A stretch of 64,000 nt of DNA. Origin: Mesorhizobium sp. YC-39 (GTDB taxonomy: Bacteria > Pseudomonadota > Alphaproteobacteria > Rhizobiales > Rhizobiaceae). Position numbers and translations under genes: made by a program. Where the stretch lies: positions 682,001-746,000 of the forward strand of contig NZ_JAOWPS010000001.1 in assembly GCF_025753795.1 (NCBI RefSeq). Direction: 5' to 3'. Below are positions 54,187 to 64,000 of this stretch, one piece after another (the stretch's first letter is position 1; the number at the start of each line of letters is the position of its first letter). Under the pieces are notes generated by a model. That model saw only the letters and a program-made list of their open reading frames with translations. It was not told the origin of the DNA and searched no databases.

Positions 54187-55248
54187 ATGCTGATACAGAA
54201 AATACTTGCCGCCACACTCGCTGGCGGCCTGATGATCGCCGCCACTGCGGCTTCGGCCCAGACGGTCGGCCCCCAGGGCGAAGCCGCCACGCCGAGCTCC
54301 AGCGTGGCGCTGACCGATACCGATATCACGGCACTGAAGGACAAGGGTTACAAGGCCGCACTTCTGTGGCACACATCGTCCGACTTCACCAACGCGGTGA
54401 CCGCCGGCGCCACCGATGAATTCGCCCGCGCCGGTATCGCCATCGTGGTCAAGACCGACGCCCAGTTCGATGCCGCTCGCCAGCGCAGCGACATCGAGAC
54501 GGCACTGGCCGCCAAGCCGAACGTGATCCTGTCACTGCCGCTCGATCCGGTCACTTCGGCCGAGGCCTTCCGCCAGGCGGTCAAGGATGGAATCAAGCTG
54601 GTGTTCCTGTCCAACCTGCCCAAGGACTACAAGCAAGGCACCGACTACGCCTCCATCGTCACCGACGACCTGTTCCAGATGGGCAAGCAGGCCGCCGACG
54701 CGATGGCCAAGGCGATCGGCGGCAAGGGCAAGGTGGGCTACATCTTCCACGACGCCACATACTACGTCACCAACCAGCGCGACCAGGCCTTCAAGACCAC
54801 CATCGAGAAGGACTATCCCGACATCAAGATCGTCGCCGAGCAAGGCATCTCCGATCCGGCCCGGGCCGAGGAACTGGCGAACGCCATGCTGTTGCAGCAT
54901 CCAGACCTCGACGGTATCTACGTGACCTGGGCCGAGCCGGCGGACGGCGTGCTTTCGGCGCTGCGCGGCTCCGGCAACACCAAAACCAAGATCGTCACGC
55001 TCGATCTCGCGGAACCGGTGGGGCTCGACATGGTCAAGGGCGGCAATGTCGCCGCTCTCGTCGCCGACAAGGCCTATGAGCTCGGCCGCGCCATGGCCGC
55101 CGCCGGCATGAAGTCGCTGCTCGGCCAAGAGACGCCGGCTTTCGTCGTCGCTCCGGCCCTCACCGTGACCAAGGACAATGTCGCCCAGGGCTGGAAAGAT
55201 TCGCTCAACCGCGACGCGCCGCAGTCGGTGCTCGACGCGGCAAAGTAG
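54187..55248 (+). CDS. Ribose-type ABC transporter substrate-binding protein, copy 1
   Basis: A periplasmic binding protein of 353 residues with signal peptide MLIQKILAATLAGGLMIAAT ending in ASAQ. It belongs to the sugar-binding type 1 group (RbsB/FrcB-like): LVFLSNLPKDYKQGTDYASI, DDLFQMGKQAADAMA, and DLDGIYVTWAEPA near the hinge. The next gene is a second copy with the same length. GGGAGAACTGAG precedes ATG 54187. It should deliver ligand to the permease at 56417. Confidence 0.92.
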   Translation: MLIQKILAATLAGGLMIAATAASAQTVGPQGEAATPSSSVALTDTDITALKDKGYKAALLWHTSSDFTNAVTAGATDEFARAGIAIVVKTDAQFDAARQRSDIETALAAKPNVILSLPLDPVTSAEAFRQAVKDGIKLVFLSNLPKDYKQGTDYASIVTDDLFQMGKQAADAMAKAIGGKGKVGYIFHDATYYVTNQRDQAFKTTIEKDYPDIKIVAEQGISDPARAEELANAMLLQHPDLDGIYVTWAEPADGVLSALRGSGNTKTKIVTLDLAEPVGLDMVKGGNVAALVADKAYELGRAMAAAGMKSLLGQETPAFVVAPALTVTKDNVAQGWKDSLNRDAPQSVLDAAK

Positions 55249-55255
55249 GCCACCC

Positions 55256-55283
55256 GCTCCGGCGCGGCGGGCCGCGCCGGAGC
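55256..55283 (+). terminator. Intercistronic hairpin between the two binding-protein genes
   Basis: GCTCCGGCGCGGC (55256-55268) and GCCGCGCCGGAGC (55271-55283) are perfect complements, followed by TTTCT. Such hairpins after a binding-protein gene stabilise its transcript and lower expression of later genes; here readthrough to the second copy must still occur. Confidence 0.7.
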
Positions 55284-55313
55284 TTTCTCAACCATAACAA
55301 AAGGGGAAATGAC

Positions 55314-56375
55314 ATGCGCAAGACATTGGGCATCATGACCGCATTGGCGAGCCTGTTTGCTGTCCACGCCTTCGCCGCCGAAGGCGTCACCACCGGACCG
55401 AATGGCGAAAAGCCGGTGCCGGCGAGCACGCTGACGCTAACCGCGGCCGAGGAACAGCAGATCAAGGACGGCAAGTTCACGGCGGCGCTCGTCTGGCACG
55501 AGATGAGCGAATACACCAACGCCGTCAACAGCGGCGCGCGCGATGAGTTCAAGCGGCTCGGCATCGAGGTGGTGGCGCAGACCGACGCCGGTTTCGACGC
55601 TTCCCGCCAGAAGTCGGATGTCGAGACGGTGATGGCCAAGAAGCCATCGATCATCCTGTCGCTGCCGGTCGACCCGGCAACCGCCGCCTCGGTCTATGAT
55701 CCGGCCCGGCAGGCCGGCGTAAAGCTGGGCTTCGTCGACAATAGCCCGGCCGGCTACAAGCAGGGCCAGGATTACGTCACCATCGTCTCCGACGATCTGT
55801 TCCAGATGGGCAGCAAGGCCGGCATTGCCATGGCCGAGGCGCTCGGCAAGAAAGGCAAGGTCGGCTATATCTTCCATGATGCCGACTTCTACGTCACCAA
55901 TCAGCGCGACGGGGCCTTCAAGAAGACCATCGAGCAGGATTATCCGGACATGAAGATCACCGCCGAGGCCGGCATGGCCGACCCGGCGCGCAGCGAGGAC
56001 ATCGCCCAGGCGATGATCACCCAGCACCCCGACCTCGACGGTATCTACGTCACCTGGGCCGAACCTGCCTTGAGCGTGCTATCCGCGTTGCGCGCCGCCG
56101 GCAATAGCCACACCAAGATCGTCACGCTCGACCTCAACGAACCCGCCGCGCTCGACATGGTCAAGGGCGGCAACATCGCGGCGCTGGTGGCCGACGAGGC
56201 CTACTCCATCGGCGTGACGCTGGCCCGCGCTTCGGCCGGCTCGCTCGTCGGCGTGAAGGCCGAACCGTTCTATGCTGTCGATTCCATCGCCGTGACCAAG
56301 GACACAGTGAAGGAAGGTTGGAAGAAATCGCTCAACAAGGACGTGCCCGAGGCTATCACGGACGCCATGAAATAG
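55314..56375 (+). CDS. Ribose-type ABC transporter substrate-binding protein, copy 2
   Basis: Tandem paralogue of the preceding protein, also 353 residues, signal peptide MRKTLGIMTALASLFAVHAF. The two match well along the whole length, most strongly in the C-terminal half (HPDLDGIYVTWAEPA, KIVTLDL-x-EP, DMVKGGN-x-AALVAD). Differences cluster in the N-terminal lobe and hinge (SPAGYKQGQ versus LPKDYKQGT), which suggests altered ligand range. AAAGGGGAA precedes the ATG. Both copies appear intact. Confidence 0.92.
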   Translation: MRKTLGIMTALASLFAVHAFAAEGVTTGPNGEKPVPASTLTLTAAEEQQIKDGKFTAALVWHEMSEYTNAVNSGARDEFKRLGIEVVAQTDAGFDASRQKSDVETVMAKKPSIILSLPVDPATAASVYDPARQAGVKLGFVDNSPAGYKQGQDYVTIVSDDLFQMGSKAGIAMAEALGKKGKVGYIFHDADFYVTNQRDGAFKKTIEQDYPDMKITAEAGMADPARSEDIAQAMITQHPDLDGIYVTWAEPALSVLSALRAAGNSHTKIVTLDLNEPAALDMVKGGNIAALVADEAYSIGVTLARASAGSLVGVKAEPFYAVDSIAVTKDTVKEGWKKSLNKDVPEAITDAMK

Positions 56376-56416
56376 GTCCGAGGCAAAGGCGAAGCGCTCA
56401 CCATCGGAGGATGACC

Positions 56417-57385
56417 ATGTCCAACGCCAACATCAGTGCCGGTGGCAGCTTCGCCAGCCGCTTCAATCTGCAGCAATATGTTGTCTATCTCGGCTTTCTG
56501 GCGATCTTTCTCTTCTTCGCCATCGTGCTGAGGGACAGTGGCTTCCTCACCGTTCGTAACCTGTCGAATATCGTGCTGCAGACAACACCCGTGACCATCA
56601 TGGCTGTCGGATTGGTCTTCGTCATGTCGGCCGGTGAGATCGACCTTTCGATCGGCTCGATCGTGGCGGTGGCCGCGCTTGCCGCCGCGGTCACCATCAG
56701 CGCTTACGGCATGACGGCAGGAATTGTCGCCGGCCTCGGCGCCGGCCTGCTCATTGGCGTCATCAACGGTATATTGGTCGCCTATGTCAGGCTGCCGTCC
56801 TTCTTGGTGACCTTGGCCACGCTCGGCCTGTTCGCCGGTGTCTCCCGCTCGATGACCGACCTGCGTTCAATCTCTGTGACCAACGAGGCCTTCACCGGCT
56901 TCTTCGGCTCCGGCTCGCTGCTCGGTGTCCCCTCGCTGATCTGGTGGACGGTGATTGCTGTCGCCATCGGCCACCTGGTGTTCCGCGAGACCCGCTTTGG
57001 CGCGCATGTGCTGGCAACCGGCGACAACGCCCGCGCCGCGAGCGTGTCAGGCATCAGCGTGCCCAGGATCAGGCTCGCCGTGCTGACGATCAGCGGTGGC
57101 CTCGCCGGCCTTGCCGGGCTGCTCTATGCCGGCCGCCTGCAGGCGGCGAAATACACGCTCGGCGAAACCGACCTGATGACGGTGATCGCCGCCGTCATCG
57201 TCGGCGGCACGCTGCTCAATGGCGGCAAGGGGTCGATCGTCGGGGCGCTGGTCGGCTCGCTCATGATGGGCATGCTGAACAACGGCCTGATCCTGATGGG
57301 CCTCTCGGTCTCCGACCAGATGATCGTGCGTGGCCTGATTATTCTCGCCGCAGTCGCCGTGTCGCTGCGCGAAAAGAACCGCTGA
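56417..57385 (+). CDS. Ribose-type ABC transporter permease
   Basis: Membrane subunit of 322 residues in the RbsC/FrcC group, about eight to ten helices. Typical motifs: VMSAGEIDLSIGSIVAVAAL, YVRLPSFLVTLATLG, HVLATGDNARAASVSGI (coupling helix region) and VGGTLLNGGKGSIVGALVG. Start ATG 56417 with CGGAGG six bases upstream; ATG 56411 abuts that site. It works with the two binding proteins and the ATPase encoded at 58609. Confidence 0.93.
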   Translation: MSNANISAGGSFASRFNLQQYVVYLGFLAIFLFFAIVLRDSGFLTVRNLSNIVLQTTPVTIMAVGLVFVMSAGEIDLSIGSIVAVAALAAAVTISAYGMTAGIVAGLGAGLLIGVINGILVAYVRLPSFLVTLATLGLFAGVSRSMTDLRSISVTNEAFTGFFGSGSLLGVPSLIWWTVIAVAIGHLVFRETRFGAHVLATGDNARAASVSGISVPRIRLAVLTISGGLAGLAGLLYAGRLQAAKYTLGETDLMTVIAAVIVGGTLLNGGKGSIVGALVGSLMMGMLNNGLILMGLSVSDQMIVRGLIILAAVAVSLREKNR

Positions 57386-57398
57386 AGGAAGGCACCCC

Positions 57399-58598
57399 AT
57401 GTTTCTCGACGTTCTGCGCCGCCGCAACCCAGCCTTCATCGAGGCAGCGATCGGGCTGCACCAGCAAGGCAAGTTGCCAGCCAATGCCTATGTACTCGAC
57501 CTCGACACAGTCGAGACCAATGCGAGAAGCCTCAAGGACGAGGCCGACCGCAACGGCCTCGAGATCTTCGCCATGACCAAGCAGGTCGGACGCTCGAGCT
57601 CGTTCTGCCGCGCGGTGATGCGCGGCGGCATCGACCGGGCAGTCGCCGTCGACATGGCCTGCGCGCGCGCCACGCACAAGGCAGGCATGAAGCTTGGTCA
57701 TCTCGGCCATCTCCAGCAGATCGCCAAATTCGAGGCGAATGCCGCGGCAAAGACCTTTAAGCCGGACTACTGGACTGTCTACAACGAAACCAAGGCCGAA
57801 GAAGCGGTCGCAGGCGCCAAGGCCGCCGGCTACGTGCAGAATCTGCTGGCCCGCATCGCGGCCGAGGGCGACATCTTCTATCGCGGCCATGAAGGCGGCT
57901 TCGATGCCGCCGACATCGTTGATGTCGCCGACCGGGTCGATGCGTTTGAGGGCGGCCGCTTCGCTGGCATCACCACATTCCCTGCATTGCTCTTCGACCA
58001 TGCCACCAGAAAAGTGCTGCCGACGCCCAATCTGGCGACGCTGGCCAAGGCGGCCGAGGCCTTGGCCAGGGCGGGGCGCAAGGGGATCGAGATCAACGCG
58101 CCGGGCACCACCTCCAGTGTCATGTTGTCAGCGCTCGCCGAGGCCGGTGCTACACAGTGCGAGCCCGGCAACGGGTTGCATGGCACCACGGCGCTGCATG
58201 TGATGGAAGACCTGCCGGAACTGCCGGCGGTGCTCTACCTCACAGAGGTCTCGCATCTATCGGGCGGCAAGGCATATTGCCTGGGCGGCGGCTTCTACAT
58301 CGACCCGATCTTCCCTGATTACGACGTGAAGGCAATCGTCTCGGCTGAGCCAACGACGGCGGCCTCAGCACTGCGCAGCGTCGAGGTGCCACCGCCCTCG
58401 GCGATCGACTACTACGCCATGATCGACACCGCCGGCGCGAATGCGCCGAAACCGGGCGACAGCGCCGTGTTCGGTTTTCGCGGCCAGGCTTTCGTCACCC
58501 GCGCCTATATCGTCGGCGTCTCCGGCATTTCGAAGGGCAAGCCTACCGTGGAAACGATCGAGAACGGCTTCGGCGAACCTTACGCCTGGCCGGTTTAG
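57399..58598 (+). CDS. YhfX-like PLP-dependent alanine-racemase-fold enzyme
   Basis: A 399-residue fold-type III PLP enzyme (alanine racemase N-terminal-like barrel). The PLP lysine is K61 in IFAMTKQVGR; RVDAFEGGRFAGITTFPALL, INAPGTTSSVML and GNGLHGTTALH follow, and KAYCLGGGFYIDPI is in the C-terminal domain. It resembles YhfX, a poorly characterised putative amino-acid racemase. Position between permease and ATPase genes implies it processes the imported compound, perhaps racemising or deaminating an amino acid. ATG 57399 after GAAGGA. Confidence 0.85.
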   Translation: MFLDVLRRRNPAFIEAAIGLHQQGKLPANAYVLDLDTVETNARSLKDEADRNGLEIFAMTKQVGRSSSFCRAVMRGGIDRAVAVDMACARATHKAGMKLGHLGHLQQIAKFEANAAAKTFKPDYWTVYNETKAEEAVAGAKAAGYVQNLLARIAAEGDIFYRGHEGGFDAADIVDVADRVDAFEGGRFAGITTFPALLFDHATRKVLPTPNLATLAKAAEALARAGRKGIEINAPGTTSSVMLSALAEAGATQCEPGNGLHGTTALHVMEDLPELPAVLYLTEVSHLSGGKAYCLGGGFYIDPIFPDYDVKAIVSAEPTTAASALRSVEVPPPSAIDYYAMIDTAGANAPKPGDSAVFGFRGQAFVTRAYIVGVSGISKGKPTVETIENGFGEPYAWPV

Positions 58599-58608
58599 GA
58601 GGAGAACG

Positions 58609-59349
58609 ATGAGCGCGTCCGCCCCCGTTCTGCAATTGCAGGACATCCGCAAGACATTCGGCGGCATCACCGCGATCGAGAATTTTTCGCTTGAGGTTTT
58701 TCCGGGCGAGATCGTCGCCCTGGTCGGCGACAATGGTGCCGGCAAGTCGACGCTGGTCAAGATCGTCTCGGGCGTTCACCCGCCCTCGTCCGGTACGATC
58801 GCCATCGAAGGCAAGCCGGTGACGATGTCGAATGCCACCATGGGACGTGCCCACGGCATCGAGGTCGTTTATCAGGACCTGGCGCTTGCCGACCAGCAGA
58901 CGGTCTACATGAACATGTTCCTCGGTCGCGAGCCGCTGAACCGGTTCGGGCTGCTCGATCGCCGCCGTATGATCGAGGAGACGGAAAAGCTGGTGAAGGA
59001 GCTGGATGTGCGCATTCCTTCCGCCCACGCTACGATCCGCGACCTCTCAGGCGGCCAGCGCCAGGGCGTTGCGATCGCCCGGGCCACGCATTGGGCGAGC
59101 AAGCTGATCCTGCTTGACGAACCGACCGCGGCGCTCGGCGTCGCCGAAACGGCCAGGGTAGAGGCGATCGTTCAGTCCCTGAAGATGCGCAATGTCGGTG
59201 TGCTCATCATCAGCCATAGCCTCGATCAGGTGTTCAAACTCTCCGATCGCATCTGTGTTCTGAGACGCGGCAAGCAGATCGGCGTGCGTGAGACCGCGAA
59301 GACCGACAAGAACGAGATCATCGCGATGATCACTGGCCTGCAGCAGTAG
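58609..59349 (+). CDS. Single-domain ABC transporter ATPase (FrcA type)
   Basis: A 246-residue ATPase with Walker A GDNGAGKST, Q-loop YQDLALAD, signature LSGGQRQG and Walker B LILLDEPT, then H-loop SHSL. Unlike RbsA it has a single nucleotide-binding domain, as in the fructose transporter FrcA of Sinorhizobium, so it probably acts as a homodimer. GGAGGAGAA precedes ATG 58609. Last gene of the ROK operon and directly convergent with gyrB. Confidence 0.94.
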   Translation: MSASAPVLQLQDIRKTFGGITAIENFSLEVFPGEIVALVGDNGAGKSTLVKIVSGVHPPSSGTIAIEGKPVTMSNATMGRAHGIEVVYQDLALADQQTVYMNMFLGREPLNRFGLLDRRRMIEETEKLVKELDVRIPSAHATIRDLSGGQRQGVAIARATHWASKLILLDEPTAALGVAETARVEAIVQSLKMRNVGVLIISHSLDQVFKLSDRICVLRRGKQIGVRETAKTDKNEIIAMITGLQQ

Positions 59350-59422
59350 TAATAGCAGGACGCTCTCTGGGCGCCCGGCCGGCAGTCAGTGCGAGGGGAG
59401 CAATCGCCGGCAGACGGACAGC

Positions 59423-62417
<2,995 letters not shown>

Positions 62418-63791
62418 ATGGACAGTCAGCCCGCCCCCTTCGTCCCGCCGGCGCCGAAGCCGCGCAAATCGCCGCCTTCGACGCTGGAGATGATCCGCAT
62501 CGTCTACCGCAACCCGCTCGAACTGTGGGGCGAGCCGACCTACAACGAACCCTGGATATCGGTGACCGGCATCGGCGGGCCGTTGGTCATCGCCAACGAT
62601 CCCGGCCTCATCCGCCACGTGCTGGTCGACAACGCGAAAAATTACAAGATGGCGACGGTGCGCCAGTTGATCCTGCGCCCGATCCTGCGCGACGGCCTGC
62701 TGACCGCCGAGGGCGAGGTGTGGAAGCGCTCGCGCAAGGCGATGGCGCCGGTGTTCACGCCGCGCCATATCTTCGGTTTCGCCGGGCCGATGCTGAAGCG
62801 CACGCTGGAGTTCGTCACGCGCTACGAGGACGGCGGCACCTCGGACATCGCCCATGACATGACGCTGCTCACTTTCGACATCCTGGCCGAGACGCTGTTT
62901 TCCGGCGAGATAGCGGGCGAACCGGGCAGTTTCGCCAAGGAGATCGACCGCCTGTTCGAGACCATGGGCCGGGTCGATCCGCTCGATCTGTTGCGGGCGC
63001 CCGAATGGCTGCCGCGCCTGACCCGTATCCGCGGCCGCAAGACCATGGCCTATTTCCGCAAGATCGTCACCGACACCGTCAAGCTGCGCGAAGAGCGGCT
63101 GAAACGCGATCCCGACACGGCGCCGCAGGATTTCCTCACGCTTCTGCTGCGCGCCGAAGGCCCGGACGGGCTGACGCGGGCCGAGGTCGAGGACAACATC
63201 ATCACCTTCATCGGTGCTGGCCACGAGACCACGGCGCGAGCGCTTGGCTGGACGCTCTATTGCCTGGCCGAAGCGCCGTGGGAGCGGGAAAAAATCGAGC
63301 GCGAGATCGATGCGGTGCTGGCGCGCGAACCCGACCCGACGAAATGGCTCGACGCCATGCCGCTCGCCCGCGCCGCCTTCGACGAGGCGCTGAGGCTCTA
63401 TCCGCCGGCGCCGTCGATCAACCGCGAGCCGATCGAGCCCGAAACCTGGAACGGCCTCTATATCCCTCGGCATGCCGCCGTGCTGGTGATGCCGTGGGTC
63501 GTCCACCGCCATCGCAAGCTGTGGGACAGGCCCGACGCCTTCATGCCGGAACGCTTCCATCCGGGAAATCGCGAAAAGATCGACCGCTTCCAGTATCTGC
63601 CGTTCGGCGCCGGCCCACGTGTGTGCATCGGCGCCAGCTTTGCCATGCAGGAGGCGGTCATCGCGCTGGCCATCATGCTGTCGCGTTTCCGCTTCGACAC
63701 CACGGCCGAGACCAAGCCGTGGCCGGTACAGAAACTGACCACGCAGCCGCAGGGCGGCCTGCCGATGCAGGTCACGCCGCGCCGTTCGTAA
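62418..63791 (+). CDS. Cytochrome P450
   Basis: A soluble class I P450 of 457 residues. I-helix GAGHETTA (about 266-273) with the oxygen-activating Glu/Thr, ExxR as EALR (about 324), and heme-binding FGAGPRVCIG with the axial cysteine C403. The beginning KSPPSTLEMIRIVYRNPLEL and internal RQLILRPILRDGLLTAEGEVW resemble bacterial P450s of the CYP1/CYP4-like clade found in rhizobia. Substrate unknown; no ferredoxin or reductase nearby. ATG 62418 is used; a longer upstream frame lies in the gyrB leader and has no homology. Confidence 0.93.
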   Translation: MDSQPAPFVPPAPKPRKSPPSTLEMIRIVYRNPLELWGEPTYNEPWISVTGIGGPLVIANDPGLIRHVLVDNAKNYKMATVRQLILRPILRDGLLTAEGEVWKRSRKAMAPVFTPRHIFGFAGPMLKRTLEFVTRYEDGGTSDIAHDMTLLTFDILAETLFSGEIAGEPGSFAKEIDRLFETMGRVDPLDLLRAPEWLPRLTRIRGRKTMAYFRKIVTDTVKLREERLKRDPDTAPQDFLTLLLRAEGPDGLTRAEVEDNIITFIGAGHETTARALGWTLYCLAEAPWEREKIEREIDAVLAREPDPTKWLDAMPLARAAFDEALRLYPPAPSINREPIEPETWNGLYIPRHAAVLVMPWVVHRHRKLWDRPDAFMPERFHPGNREKIDRFQYLPFGAGPRVCIGASFAMQEAVIALAIMLSRFRFDTTAETKPWPVQKLTTQPQGGLPMQVTPRRS

Positions 63792-63797
63792 CGCGAA

Positions 63798-64000
63798 TTA
63801 GGCTGCGGATTTGCGCTGGAACTGACCGGCGGCGCGGAAGCGCCAGAGATAGCTTGGCAGGATGGTTCCGATCGATTGCGGCTGGATGCCGAGGCCGACA
63901 AGCGTCCGGCCTTCCTTGGCGGCCTTGTCGGAGACGATATTATGCTCGCGCAGTTGCAGGACCTGATCCTTGGTCAGCAGCGGATTGGGCAAAAGGCCGA
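63798..64000 (-). CDS. NDUFA9-like NAD-dependent epimerase, C-terminal end
   Basis: The last 67 residues of a gene that starts beyond the window. The segment GLLPNPLLTKDQVLQLREHN, followed by VVS-like IVSDKAAKEGRTLVGLGI and ILPSYLWRFRAAGQF, is typical of the C-terminus of complex I NDUFA9-subunit-family proteins (extended-SDR fold) in alphaproteobacteria. The stop at 63798 is convergent with the P450 gene, six bases away. Confidence 0.85.
   Translation of the reverse strand, partial: GLLPNPLLTKDQVLQLREHNIVSDKAAKEGRTLVGLGIQPQSIGTILPSYLWRFRAAGQFQRKSAA

Overview
The window looks like chromosome of an alphaproteobacterium of the order Hyphomicrobiales, most like Mesorhizobium or a close relative. 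The reasons are inferential: GC-rich coding with strong third-position bias, a small aa3-type cytochrome oxidase subunit IV, split pntAA/pntAB, an NDUFA9-like epimerase end, rhizobial-type TRAP and ribose-type ABC systems, and several hairpin repeats of the kind scattered through rhizobial genomes. I see no rRNA, tRNA, transposase, phage gene or CRISPR array. About 57 protein genes are called; most long open frames opposite them are codon-bias shadows.

1-15938 is a nearly complete purine-degradation island. guaD makes xanthine from guanine; XdhA/XdhB (matured by XdhC) make urate; membrane PuuD, a urate oxidase with a C-terminal cytochrome c domain, makes 5-hydroxyisourate; UraH and the UraD half of a PuuE-UraD fusion take it to S-allantoin; PuuE opens the ring to allantoate; the bicupin ureidoglycine aminohydrolase and AllA finish to glyoxylate plus urea. 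A type-2 glycerate kinase at the far end would feed the glyoxylate-derived glycerate into central metabolism. Allantoate amidohydrolase is not in view. A LysR regulator is divergent from puuD, and two FMN monooxygenases of unknown substrate sit inside the island.

15956-28330 is a mixed region: a class III aminotransferase plus glutamine-synthetase-like pair; a CobW GTPase with a histidine-rich loop, a short DUF1778-antitoxin-like gene and a WD40 protein; an exported intradiol dioxygenase; MarR, AraC and LacI regulators; DUF2000; a drug/metabolite exporter; a 2-hydroxyacid dehydrogenase; and a small secreted protein.

28350-36595 carries a class I amidotransferase, a TakP-type TRAP binding protein convergent with an operon of TRAP membrane subunits and a zinc alcohol dehydrogenase, an orphan LivH-type permease, a CGNR zinc-finger regulator and a lipoprotein. 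36816-47508 holds fused indolepyruvate:ferredoxin oxidoreductase, a GGDEF-EAL protein, a FeeM-like N-acyl amino acid synthase, two small membrane proteins and the proton-translocating transhydrogenase operon.

47690-59349 contains a MerR-SDR cassette, a membrane serine hydrolase, a small-membrane-protein operon, and a seven-gene ROK-controlled operon (regulator, M20 peptidase, two tandem paralogous binding proteins, permease, YhfX-like PLP enzyme, single-domain ATPase) that looks like a complete uptake-and-processing system of unknown substrate. 59423-64000 ends with gyrB, a caspase-like gene relic, a cytochrome P450 and the end of an NDUFA9-like gene.
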